Positions 43,273-51,819 of a stretch of DNA of 64,000 bases are shown here, piece after piece. Below the pieces are notes generated by a model. That model was not told the origin of the DNA and did not search any database. It worked only from the letters and a program-made list of their open reading frames with translations. The stretch is from Actinomycetota bacterium (GTDB lineage Bacteria > Actinomycetota > Acidimicrobiia > Acidimicrobiales > Ilumatobacteraceae), in assembly GCA_016870215.1 (NCBI GenBank), contig VGCD01000001.1, forward strand, positions 243,178 through 307,177. Direction: 5' to 3'. How positions within the stretch are numbered: position 1 is the first letter of the stretch; every line of letters starts with the position of its first letter. The translations under genes were made by a program, and so were the position numbers.

Positions 43273-43391
43273 GGCCGCGCTAGTTGCGCGGCACTGTGTA
43301 CCCCGGCCGCGCTAGTTGCGCGGCACTGTGTACCCCGGCCGCGCTAGTTGCGCGGCACTGTGTACCCCGGCCGCGCTAGTTGCGCGGCACT
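43273..43391. repeat. tandem array of 32-bp repeats, each a perfect GC hairpin
   Basis: Three identical 32-bp units (43273-43304, 43305-43336, 43337-43368) plus a fourth partial unit from 43369. Each contains GCCGCGC-TAGTT-GCGCGGC, a perfect 7-bp stem with a 5-nt loop. The fourth copy is the end of the acyl-CoA dehydrogenase gene: its loop supplies the stop codon and the stem codes for the last residues. Confidence 0.95.
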
Positions 43392-44593
43392 TTGCTCCAT
43401 GGTTGGTCTTTGTCGGCGCGGGGTTCACCAGGAAGCCCAAGCACTTGCTCTCCGAGGATGTTGCGCATGATTTCACTCGTGCCACCTTCAATTGAGTTTG
43501 CACGAGCACGCAGGAACGAGTGGCGAACTCCGCCCTCTGCACCGTCGACCGACACCTGTTCTGGACGACGGAAGGTGAAGTCATAACCAATCATGCCCTC
43601 GGCACCCATGAGCTCTACCGAGAATTCTGTGACCTTCTTGTTGAACTCCGCCAACATCAGTTTTGCGATTGAGCCTTCTGGCCCTGGGTTGCCTGCACGC
43701 GCAAGCTGAGAGGCGCGTGCATTCGTCATGCGAAGAACCTCACTGTTGCAGTACAACTGCATGAGGCGATCAAGTTGTGCGGCGCTTTGTTGGTCAGATG
43801 GCAACTCGCGCCAAATCTTGATTGCCTCGTCGATGGGGCCCTTGCGCTTCGGGTTGTTGCCGCCGCCACCGCCGATTGCTGTGCGTTCGTTCATGAGCGT
43901 CGTGAGTGCGACGCGCCAACCCTCACCGACGTCACCGATTCGATACGCATCCGGAACTCGCGCGTCGGTCATGTAAACCTCGTTGAATTCTGCTTCACCG
44001 GTGATTTGGCGCAGTGGGCGCACTTCGACGCCGGGCGCGTGCATATCGAGGGCGAAATAGGTCATGCCCTTGTGTTTTGGTTGCTCAGGGTCGGTGCGAG
44101 CAACCAACATTCCCCAGTCAGCGAGATGGGCAAGTGTGTTCCACACCTTCTGTCCGTTCATCACCCACTCGTCACCGTCACGCACAGCTTTGGTGCCGAG
44201 GCCTGCAAAGTCGCTTCCAGAGCCGGGCTCTGAGAACAACTGGCACCACTTCTCTTCGCCGGTGTACATCGGCCGCAAGAAACGGGTTTTCACTTCTTCG
44301 CTTCCGTGGGTGACGATTGTTGGTCCGGCAAGTGCGATGAAGAACGTTGCAGGATCTTGCGCTTTGGCACCAGCCTTGCGACAGCGCTCTTCAATCAGGC
44401 GGTTGAGGTTCGGACGAAGACCGAGTCCGCCGTGACCTTTGGGGAAGTTCACCCACGCGAGGCCGTGGTCGAAACGAGCTCCACGAAATGTGCGGTCATC
44501 GACTTTCTTGGGGTCGAATGCGGAAAGCAGTTCGTCAAGTGCTGCTTCGACGACGGCGAGTTGATCATCGGTGGATGTCTCGAGGAGGGTCAT
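43376..44593 (-). CDS. acyl-CoA dehydrogenase family protein
   Basis: 405 residues: GHGGLGLRPNLNRLIEERCRKAGA, WCQLFSEPGSGSDFAGLGTKAVRDGDEWVMNGQKVWNTLAHLADWGMLVART (FAD and substrate-binding loops) and the C-terminal RANSIEGGTSEIMRNILGEQVLGLP with the usual Glu-Gly-Gly-Thr-Ser motif. Probably oxidises an acyl-CoA in lipid or steroid/aromatic catabolism. Its stop codon lies in the loop of the last hairpin repeat. GAGGAC before the ATG is a weak SD. Confidence 0.92.
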   Translation of the reverse strand: MTLLETSTDDQLAVVEAALDELLSAFDPKKVDDRTFRGARFDHGLAWVNFPKGHGGLGLRPNLNRLIEERCRKAGAKAQDPATFFIALAGPTIVTHGSEEVKTRFLRPMYTGEEKWCQLFSEPGSGSDFAGLGTKAVRDGDEWVMNGQKVWNTLAHLADWGMLVARTDPEQPKHKGMTYFALDMHAPGVEVRPLRQITGEAEFNEVYMTDARVPDAYRIGDVGEGWRVALTTLMNERTAIGGGGGNNPKRKGPIDEAIKIWRELPSDQQSAAQLDRLMQLYCNSEVLRMTNARASQLARAGNPGPEGSIAKLMLAEFNKKVTEFSVELMGAEGMIGYDFTFRRPEQVSVDGAEGGVRHSFLRARANSIEGGTSEIMRNILGEQVLGLPGEPRADKDQPWSKVPRN

Positions 44594-44659
44594 GTCCTCA
44601 GTCTTGCAAGAAAGACCCTCCGGAACTGAAACGGAGCAGTGATTGCAGAGGCGGGATTG

Positions 44660-45091
44660 TCAGCCGACTGTTGGTTCTTCGTCACGCTCGAAGCGGCTAT
44701 AGCGATGGATGCCCATCTCGGCAAGCTCGTGGTACGCGCGAACGAGCCGGACCGGACGACCAAACCGTGCGTCGAATTCAGCCTGCAATGCCTCTTGAAA
44801 CTCTGTCTGACCGACTGTGTCCCACGCCTCCATTGACTCCCACACGAAGACGAGAGTCGCCTGACCTGGCCTTGAGTCGTTCAGCCACACCTCTTTGGAG
44901 ATGAATGGAACATGGGGTAGTCCCTGTCCGAAAGCCTCTTTGAGCGTCCAAATCTCATGATCTAAGGCGAGAAAGTCTTCGAGGTCTTCTGGGGCAACTT
45001 CGAAGACAAGTACTTCGACCGGCAGGCGCTCATCTTTTAGATATCGATACGACTGTGGGGTCGAAGATTCTTCGTGGCTCATCGCAACCAT
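44660..45091 (-). CDS. small ABM/TIGR03792-like protein
   Basis: 143 residues. The core VEVLVFEVAPEDLEDFLALDHEIWTLKEAFGQGLP, then FISKEVWLNDSRPGQATLVFVWESMEAWD, resembles the TIGR03792 dimeric alpha-beta barrel proteins. Those are small and their function is unknown, though many ABM domains are monooxygenase-like. ATG 45091 or ATG 45082 may be used; the start overlaps the oxidoreductase stop by 13 nt. Confidence 0.7.
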   Translation of the reverse strand: MVAMSHEESSTPQSYRYLKDERLPVEVLVFEVAPEDLEDFLALDHEIWTLKEAFGQGLPHVPFISKEVWLNDSRPGQATLVFVWESMEAWDTVGQTEFQEALQAEFDARFGRPVRLVRAYHELAEMGIHRYSRFERDEEPTVG

Positions 45092-45876
45092 TTTTCACAT
45101 CGGGCGATTGCTTGCACGTCAATGTCGTTGAACATCAGAAGAATGATTGTGTTGACACCGATATCAACCCAGTGGTCCAACCGAGGGTCTTTTCCGCTCA
45201 GCAGATCCTCGCTGAAGAAATCCCAGACACTGACATGGAAGCTGTCGGTACGACCAGAGTTCTTGTGCGCTTCAATCGCCGTTGTCAGGGCAACGTCACA
45301 CACCTCGCTTGTAGCGCGGATGTTGACTCCGTTTGCACGCTCACCGGCGAGCATGGCGAGCGATGCGCTGTTCACACCTATGACAATTTCAGGTCGCGGA
45401 TCGGGCAGGGGATAGGTGTCAAATTTCGAATCGCGTTGTGGTGACCACATTGCGTCGAATTGGTCGAGCGCCGCAGATAGCACAGCATGACGCTCGCGCA
45501 TCGTGGCTGGGGGAACCATGCCGAGTGTTGTGCGCTCGATGGCGAATGCGTTGTTAGGTCCACCGCCTGCGCCGAGTCCGAGTATGTGGCGTCCGTTTGA
45601 GACCTCTTGAAGCGTCGCCGATGCATTCGCGAGTAACCCCGCATTTCTGTTTCCGACGTTGACAACAAGCGGACCGATGTTGATGCGCGAGGTAATGGCT
45701 GCGATGGCGCCAAGTTGCGTGAAACATTCTGGCATCGTCGGGGCTTGCATTGTCGCCCCTCGCAGGTGATCCATCGTCCAAAACGTACGAAAGCCTGCAT
45801 CATCTGCTGCACGTGCGGCCTCAGCAATCACGTTCCACGGCTTGATGCCAGGGTTGACTTGAATGTCAAATTTCAC
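45079..45876 (-). CDS. luciferase-like (LLM class) F420-type oxidoreductase
   Basis: 265 residues: FDIQVNPGIKPWNVIAEAARAADDAGFRTFWTMDHL, SRINIGPLVVNVGNRNAGLLANASATLQEVSNGRHILGLGAGGG and a short C-terminus. Shorter than the other LLM proteins here. Overlaps the double-TetR gene by 4 nt, so it is probably the regulator's co-transcribed target. Confidence 0.85.
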   Translation of the reverse strand: MKFDIQVNPGIKPWNVIAEAARAADDAGFRTFWTMDHLRGATMQAPTMPECFTQLGAIAAITSRINIGPLVVNVGNRNAGLLANASATLQEVSNGRHILGLGAGGGPNNAFAIERTTLGMVPPATMRERHAVLSAALDQFDAMWSPQRDSKFDTYPLPDPRPEIVIGVNSASLAMLAGERANGVNIRATSEVCDVALTTAIEAHKNSGRTDSFHVSVWDFFSEDLLSGKDPRLDHWVDIGVNTIILLMFNDIDVQAIARCEKWLR

Positions 45877-47108
45877 GATCGAACGAACCCGGAGAGTTCG
45901 CGATAGAAGCTCTCAGAGATTGCTTCATAATCACCACATGTGGCCATTGGAGCCAATTGAATGACCAATGAAAATCCGAGCGATAGCGCTTGAGATGTTG
46001 CAGTGATCGCCTGAATCAGCTCGAGCGGAAGGTCCATGATGCTAAATAGATCCACGGCAATAGTCATCTCATCGCGGTGAACCTGGCGAATTGTCCTTCG
46101 AACGACATTGTTCGTGCGAGCAGCAATGAAGGCTTCATGCCTGAACCGGTGCCACTGGTAGCGATCTGCGATGTTGGCAGCGGCGAAGTGGGCGGCAAAG
46201 CCAAAACCGAGGTCCTTTCTGTTGAGACCTTCGGATTCGAAGTCGAGGCTTTCCTGTCTCGTTCGGCGCAAGAGTGTGTCGATCGAGTCCACGATGAGGT
46301 CTTGCTTCGATGTGTAGACGTTGTAGATGCTGCCGGTTGTGAGACCGGACCTTCGTGCAATGCGAGCGACCGTGGTTCGGTCGTATCCGACCTTCGCGAT
46401 GATGTCAGCAGCCGTCATGATGAGGGCATCTCTCACCGCATTTCCCGTGTCTGCAGAAATCGACGAATACGAATATGCATCGGTGGATTTCGAGGACGAA
46501 GTGGCTCCTGCGATACCGCGGGCGAGCGTCGGAAGTGCCAATGGCCATTGTTCGAATTCGTCATCCACGAAACGGTGCATGACAGTGCCGATTATGAGTG
46601 CGAGAGTCACCGCACTCCTAGCAATGTCGACAGGGTTCGCCTCTTCGTTGATGCCGTATGAGTCAAGCCACCTGGCGACTTCTGGGAGGAGAATTTCTGC
46701 GAGTGCATCATTTCGTTGCGCTGCAACCAGGCTCTCGACACCGAGCGCAACACACGGATCATTGCGAGTATCGAGGGAGAGATGATTAAGCAGTGTCGTG
46801 CTGTTGTTCAGGTCTCGACACTCATGCATCGCCTGGTCAAGGAAGCTCTTCAACTTTGGGGCGATTTCATCAGTTACAAGATGCACCAAAAGATCTTCAT
46901 TGTCCTCGAACCGGCCGTAGAGCGCACCTGTAGTGAGTTGAGCTTTCTTGGCAACCTCGCTCAGTGCGAGCCCATCAAGTCCGTTCTTGCTGGCAACCGA
47001 AATGGCTGCACGGGTGATTCGACCATCGTTTTCGATCGATCTTTGTGAGCGTGCGCGCGTAATCACCGGACGTTCAACTGAGGGAGCACGCACGATTCTC
47101 TCGACCAC
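45873..47108 (-). CDS. tandem TetR-family regulator (two TetR units in one chain)
   Basis: 411 residues holding two TetR DNA-binding domains. The first helix-turn-helix is near residues 30-78 (ITRAAISVASKNGLDGLALSEVAKKAQLTTGALYGRFEDNEDLLVHLV). The second is near residues 225-275 (VRDALIMTAADIIAKVGYDRTTVARIARRSGLTTGSIYNVYTSKQDLIVDSI). Each is followed by its own helical ligand-binding region. TetR proteins normally act as dimers of about 200 residues, so one chain may act as a pseudo-dimer. It is first in an operon with an LLM oxidoreductase and the TIGR03792-like protein. Ligand unknown. Confidence 0.87.
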   Translation of the reverse strand: MVERIVRAPSVERPVITRARSQRSIENDGRITRAAISVASKNGLDGLALSEVAKKAQLTTGALYGRFEDNEDLLVHLVTDEIAPKLKSFLDQAMHECRDLNNSTTLLNHLSLDTRNDPCVALGVESLVAAQRNDALAEILLPEVARWLDSYGINEEANPVDIARSAVTLALIIGTVMHRFVDDEFEQWPLALPTLARGIAGATSSSKSTDAYSYSSISADTGNAVRDALIMTAADIIAKVGYDRTTVARIARRSGLTTGSIYNVYTSKQDLIVDSIDTLLRRTRQESLDFESEGLNRKDLGFGFAAHFAAANIADRYQWHRFRHEAFIAARTNNVVRRTIRQVHRDEMTIAVDLFSIMDLPLELIQAITATSQALSLGFSLVIQLAPMATCGDYEAISESFYRELSGFVRS

Positions 47109-47221
47109 GCCATGACGCTACTTGGCTTGGGAAACATCTCGAAAGCCCTGAGAATCAGCCATTTCGCGGCTGCGGTGACATTGCACCCAAATGACGCCAG
47201 ACTGAGCGAGGAAGGTTTTTC

Positions 47222-48931
47222 ATGTTCAAATGCAATCTCCCAAACAAGCCAATGTCGCGAATTGTCAGTGTGGTCGCGATGTCGCTTGTCGTCGCCTCGT
47301 TGAGCCCAGTTCGTGTCGAGGCTGCATCGCGTCCGTCGATTCTTCCCGTTGACGCTGGCGTTGCTGTTTCGATTCCTCGCGGACCTTCACCATCGGTCGC
47401 ACGAGCAGTAGCCATTGCCCGAACGCATTCCACGTTGACCGTCGCACTGCAGGCTCCGGCATCTGGAAAGAAAGACACTCGAATCGCTCGTTATTCAATA
47501 CGAGTGAAGAACCTTCGAACTGGAAATGTTCAACGGCAAGTCATTGCAGCATCTCCGAGCAAAGTTGTGTACCCAAAGTTTGTCGTTGCTTCGTCAAGTC
47601 GCTATTCGGTGACGGTCGGTGCGGTGCGTGCGACGGGCAAAGTATCGACATGGACAAGTCCGGTAGTTGCAACAGCAGCGAAACCAAAAGTGCCCACTAC
47701 AACCACGCCCAAGGCGCTTCCCAAGGTTGCACCCAAGAAGGTCGCAACAACGACGACATTGCTTCCAAAGTACGACCCCGTCTCGGTAACAGCGCAAGAA
47801 GCGGTGTGGTATCCGAGTGTGATCCCAGATAGGTCAACACCGTCATGGAACGTGCCCATCGGCAGTTACGTGCGAGGCCGTGACGTGTATCCCATGGACG
47901 TCACGATGCCGATAGCACAGCGTGTGGCGTGCAACCAGGCGAAAACTGCACCACAAGGCATCATCATCTTGTCGTTTGGTCGGCAGGTAAAGACCGGAGC
48001 ATCCGGTTTCGGAATGGTTATTCCGTACGCAGACATGGCGAAAGTTGCCGCAACGTGGGCAAGCGGTTTGGCAGAGTGCGGCTCTGGAAAGTGGGAAGTC
48101 TCACTTGGCACATCCAATTCAGGTGCCGTCACCGCATTCAACGGCTACACCGGTGGCCAAGCTTGGGCGGCACTTATTGCGGAGGCGCGAAAAATATCGG
48201 ATCCTCGTGTGGCCATCACAGGTGCTGTCGACCTTGAACCAGGATGGGGGCCACCGGGGCAGGCGAGAGCATGGGTCGACGGATATGTGGCATCGACATC
48301 AACACGGCTGTGGAACTTCGGATCAGCAGATGCATGTCCTCAAACCGTGAGCTCGAAATTGACATGTGGAAATGGCTGGACGCTTGACGACGTGCTGTGG
48401 GTGTCCTCACATGCGGGCCCGCAAGTATTGGCGATGCCTCAAATACACACATTGAGCGGCTCGCAGGCTCGCCAATGGGCCGTGCTCGCGGCGCGAGCGG
48501 TGACGCTTGGAAAGCCGCTGCGGTTGGCATCGTTCACAATTCAAACAGCAGCATGCGCCCAGCGAGCCGCCGGATGTGGTTCAACAGGACTCGCAGCATG
48601 GGATGGCTGGTTCCAGTTACGTAGCGCACTCGATGCAATTCCCTCAACTGTGGGAACGCCTATCGGGGCTCCGATGGATATTCGCTGGGGTTGGGGGGGA
48701 CCGCTATTCGTACCTCCACCGACGACGACAACTACCACAACGACGACTACAACAACTACAACTACGACAACAACTGTGCCCACGACGACTACTTCGAGTT
48801 CGACATCAACGTCGTCAACCAGTTCGACGTCAACCAGTTCGACGTCAACATCGAGTACCTCATCTACAACTACGTCAACCTCTAGTACGTCGACTTCCAC
48901 TTCCACTTCAACAACCACCACGACGCCGTAA
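47222..48931 (+). CDS. secreted protein with Thr/Ser-rich C-terminal tail
   Basis: 569 residues. An N-terminal signal peptide (MSRIVSVVAMSLVVASLSPVRVEAA) precedes a Fn3-like stretch, then a Pro/Thr/Lys linker and a folded domain (VTAQEAVWYPSVIPDRSTPSWN, GIIILSFGRQ, GAVDLEPGWGPPGQARAWVDGYVASTSTRLWNFGSADACP) that may be a TIM-barrel type fold (DUF1906/GH25-like look); this is uncertain. The last 75 residues are Thr, then Ser-Thr repeats, ending at a Pro. AGGAAGG SD before ATG 47222; ATG 47252 is an alternative. Probably a surface protein. Confidence 0.75.
   Translation: MFKCNLPNKPMSRIVSVVAMSLVVASLSPVRVEAASRPSILPVDAGVAVSIPRGPSPSVARAVAIARTHSTLTVALQAPASGKKDTRIARYSIRVKNLRTGNVQRQVIAASPSKVVYPKFVVASSSRYSVTVGAVRATGKVSTWTSPVVATAAKPKVPTTTTPKALPKVAPKKVATTTTLLPKYDPVSVTAQEAVWYPSVIPDRSTPSWNVPIGSYVRGRDVYPMDVTMPIAQRVACNQAKTAPQGIIILSFGRQVKTGASGFGMVIPYADMAKVAATWASGLAECGSGKWEVSLGTSNSGAVTAFNGYTGGQAWAALIAEARKISDPRVAITGAVDLEPGWGPPGQARAWVDGYVASTSTRLWNFGSADACPQTVSSKLTCGNGWTLDDVLWVSSHAGPQVLAMPQIHTLSGSQARQWAVLAARAVTLGKPLRLASFTIQTAACAQRAAGCGSTGLAAWDGWFQLRSALDAIPSTVGTPIGAPMDIRWGWGGPLFVPPPTTTTTTTTTTTTTTTTTTVPTTTTSSSTSTSSTSSTSTSSTSTSSTSSTTTSTSSTSTSTSTSTTTTTP
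48718..48925 (+). repeat. low-complexity ACx/Thr-Ser codon tract
   Basis: Imperfect triplet repeats (ACA/ACG/ACT/ACC, then TCN-ACN) encode the poly-Thr and Ser-Thr tail of the secreted protein. Mixed codons argue against simple slippage as the only cause. Confidence 0.8.
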
Positions 48932-48940
48932 CGGCGCGTC

Positions 48941-48946
48941 TAGGGT
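48941..48946 (+). promoter_or_regulatory. -10 element of a leaderless propeller transcript
   Basis: TAGGGT ends 6 nt before GTG 48953; no SD is visible. Confidence 0.45.
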
Positions 48947-48952
48947 GACACT

Positions 48953-50050
48953 GTGGTGCGTTCTCGTCGCAATGCTCGACAACTAATTCGCTTCTGTCTT
49001 TTCTTGTCGTGTCTTGCGATAGTGACGCCAAGTACGGCGGCACAAGCCACGACACCTGCCATCAAGTTGAAGCTCGTGCGCAAGGTCGGCGAAGGAATAT
49101 CTCCTAAATCTGTTGTGGCATCACCACAGGGAGTAGTCATCGCACAGAACATGATGTACACCCACGGCGTCACTGCATATGACTCGGAGGGAAGTCTTCT
49201 CATACGCATCTCCGACGCAGTACCAATGAGCATATTGGGTCTCAAGAGAAGCGGAGGGGCAACAGGCTCTCCTGTAGAGGCTGCATTCAGCCCTGATGGT
49301 TCTTTTGCATATGTGTCGAATTATCAAATGTACGGAGCGGGGTTCAACAAGCCCGGCTTTGACAAGTGCATTGCGGCAGACGGATACGACGCGAGCTATG
49401 TGTACAAGATCGACATGGCAAAACTTCGAGTGGTTGCGGCCGTTCGAGTCGGCGCTGTACCGAAGTTTCTCGCCGTATCGCCCGACGGGAAAACACTTCT
49501 CGTGTCGAATTGGTGTTCATCCACGGTGAGCGTGGTTGATCTTGCGACTTTCACGGAACAGCGCCAAGTACTCGTCGGTCGGTATCCGAGGGGTATTGCA
49601 ATCTCCAACGATTCTTCTGTCGCCTACATCGCTGTCATGGGTGGTGGTCGAATTGCCCGAGTCAATATGACCAAGTGGAAAGTCAAACAATGGCGTTCGC
49701 CCAACTCGACGCCGCGCCACATTCTGCTCAGCCCCGATGGTTCGAAGCTGTACGTGTCGCACAACATCGCGTCGGTGGTTGCTGAAGTGAATGCATCGAA
49801 TGGACGGGTGCTCCGCCGAGTGACGACGGGAAATGCACCGCGAACGATGGCGATGAGCCCTGATGGGGCCGCACTGTATGTGGTGAACTACGACTCGAAT
49901 ACTGTGTCTGTGGTGGATGCAATGTCAATGAAGGTCGTGCAGACTGTCAAGACCCCGACACACCCCATTGGCGTCACTTTCGAGCCGACCAAGAACCGAG
50001 TGTGGGTGGCTTCCTATCATGGGACTTTGTTGTTGTACGACCGAGTGTGA
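48953..50050 (+). CDS. secreted YVTN/NHL-type beta-propeller protein
   Basis: 365 residues with a signal peptide (ARQLIRFCLFLSCLAIVTPSTAAQA). Repeats of about 42 residues contain the SPDG-x-x-x-Y-V pattern: FSPDGSFAYVSNY, VSPDGKTLLVSNW, ISNDSSVAYIAVM, LSPDGSKLYVSHN, MSPDGAALYVVNY, FEPTKNRVWVASY. Six or seven blades are expected. Probable surface or periplasmic binding protein; ligand unknown. It follows the Thr-tailed protein by 21 nt. Confidence 0.87.
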   Translation: MVRSRRNARQLIRFCLFLSCLAIVTPSTAAQATTPAIKLKLVRKVGEGISPKSVVASPQGVVIAQNMMYTHGVTAYDSEGSLLIRISDAVPMSILGLKRSGGATGSPVEAAFSPDGSFAYVSNYQMYGAGFNKPGFDKCIAADGYDASYVYKIDMAKLRVVAAVRVGAVPKFLAVSPDGKTLLVSNWCSSTVSVVDLATFTEQRQVLVGRYPRGIAISNDSSVAYIAVMGGGRIARVNMTKWKVKQWRSPNSTPRHILLSPDGSKLYVSHNIASVVAEVNASNGRVLRRVTTGNAPRTMAMSPDGAALYVVNYDSNTVSVVDAMSMKVVQTVKTPTHPIGVTFEPTKNRVWVASYHGTLLLYDRV

Positions 50051-50088
50051 GCTCGGCCGTGAACCAGTCATATCAATGAGGAGCGCAC

Positions 50089-51786
50089 ATGGGATTTCCG
50101 ACAGATCTTGAGATTGCCCAAGCTGCGCAGTTGGCGCCGCTCGGTGACATTGCCGCGCAGTTGGGGCTACACGAAAATGAAGTTGAGCCTTATGGCCGAC
50201 ATGTTGCAAAGGTCGAGTTGTCCGCAATTTCCCGACTCGATGCAGAACCAGGTGCGAAATACGTGGTTGTCACAGCTATAACACCGACACCACTTGGCGA
50301 AGGGAAAACGACAACTGCTGTTGGGCTGGGTCAGGCAATGAAACACGTCGGCAAGCGCGGCGTGCTCAGTTTGCGACAGCCGTCGATGGGTCCCACCTTT
50401 GGTATCAAAGGTGGTGCAGCTGGCGGTGGGTATAGCCAAGTCGTACCGATGGAATTGCTCAACCTTCACTTGACAGGTGACTTTCACGCGGTGACCGCAG
50501 CGCACAACATGCTCGCGGCAATGCTCGACAATCATCTTCACCAAGGAAACAAACTCGGACTGTCGTTGAAGAACATCACATGGAGGCGTGTGCTCGATGT
50601 GAATGACCGATCACTGCGAAACATCGTGATTGGTATGGGAGGCGAAGACGACGGAGTTGTTCGACAGACGGGGTTCGACATCACGGCCGCGTCTGAAGTT
50701 ATGGCCATCTTGGCGCTGTCTACTTCTCTTGAAGACATGCGTGCCCGACTTGGTCGAATCGTCGTCGGCTACACCGAAGACGATCGTGCCGTGACGGCAG
50801 ATGACCTCGAAGCGGGCGGTGCAATGGCCGTGATCATGCGTGATGCATTGAAGCCCAACCTCATGCAGACACTCGAGAACACTCCAGTTCTTATCCATGC
50901 AGGTCCGTTTGGAAACATCGCGCATGGAAACTCATCAATCATCGCCGACCTGATCGGTATTCGTGCTGCTGACTACCTCATCACCGAAGCGGGGTTCGGC
51001 GCAGACATGGGTGCAGAGCGATTCTTCAACATCAAGTGTCGGGCGTCCGGGTTACGTCCTGACGCGGCCGTGCTGGTTGCCACAGTGCGGGCACTGAAGG
51101 CGCACTCTGGTCGCTACCGCATCGTGGCGGGAAAGCCATTGCCGCCAGAACTGCTCGAAGAGAATCCAGATGACGTGCGTGAGGGTGCGGCGAATCTCAT
51201 TCAGCAGATCGAAAATGTAAAGGTTCATGGCGTGTCACCTGTCGTGGCAATCAATGCGTTCCCGACCGACCACGAGAGCGAACATCGGGTCATCGCTGAG
51301 ATCGCAGCTTCGCTAGGCGCGAGGGTTGCTGTCTGTACACACTTCTCCGATGGAGGACGGGGGGCCGTCGATTTGGCTCGAGCAGTGGTCGAGGCATGCG
51401 AAGAGCCAAGTGATTTTCGATTCTTGTATTCAGATGATGCGTCACTGAGAAGCAAGATTGAGACTGTAGGAACGACAATCTACGGCGCTGGCAAAGTTGA
51501 GTACTCGGCTGAAGCGTCGCGACAGATTGAAGTGTACGAAGCCAATGGCTTCGGATCTTTGCCTGTCTGTATCGCAAAGACCCATCTGTCGATCAGTACG
51601 GATCCCAAATTGCGCGGAGCACCAAAGGGTCACACTATGACGGTGCGCGAAGTTCGAGCGTCGGTTGGTGCTGGGTTCGTGTATCCGATCTGTGGCGACA
51701 TGCGCACGATGCCAGGCCTCGGTGCGAGTCCGGCAGCGAATCGCATCGACCTCACAGATGATGGTCGCATTGTCGGCCTGTCCTGA
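50089..51786 (+). CDS. fhs: formate-tetrahydrofolate ligase
   Basis: 565 residues, full length. The ATP-binding P-loop is TPTPLGEGKTTTAVGLGQAM, followed by RQPSMGPTFGIKGGAAGGGYSQVVPMELLNLHLTGDFHAVTAAHNMLAA, and the later GFGADMGAERFFNIKCR and FVYPICGDMRTMPGLGASPAA. It makes 10-formyl-THF from formate, ATP and THF. A GAGGAG SD lies before ATG 50089. Confidence 0.97.
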   Translation: MGFPTDLEIAQAAQLAPLGDIAAQLGLHENEVEPYGRHVAKVELSAISRLDAEPGAKYVVVTAITPTPLGEGKTTTAVGLGQAMKHVGKRGVLSLRQPSMGPTFGIKGGAAGGGYSQVVPMELLNLHLTGDFHAVTAAHNMLAAMLDNHLHQGNKLGLSLKNITWRRVLDVNDRSLRNIVIGMGGEDDGVVRQTGFDITAASEVMAILALSTSLEDMRARLGRIVVGYTEDDRAVTADDLEAGGAMAVIMRDALKPNLMQTLENTPVLIHAGPFGNIAHGNSSIIADLIGIRAADYLITEAGFGADMGAERFFNIKCRASGLRPDAAVLVATVRALKAHSGRYRIVAGKPLPPELLEENPDDVREGAANLIQQIENVKVHGVSPVVAINAFPTDHESEHRVIAEIAASLGARVAVCTHFSDGGRGAVDLARAVVEACEEPSDFRFLYSDDASLRSKIETVGTTIYGAGKVEYSAEASRQIEVYEANGFGSLPVCIAKTHLSISTDPKLRGAPKGHTMTVREVRASVGAGFVYPICGDMRTMPGLGASPAANRIDLTDDGRIVGLS

Positions 51787-51819
51787 CTGCAGTACTCGTA
51801 GGTGACGGGTGCGCGCGAG

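Noticed and set aside
43273..43391. CRISPR array
   Set aside because: The 32-bp units are directly adjacent without spacers and contain hairpins; they derive from the end of a protein gene.
48541..48921. Minus-strand frame rich in Val/Asp/Glu (VVVVVV, DVDVEL)
   Set aside because: It is the complement of the Thr/Ser codon tract of the secreted protein and has no independent support.
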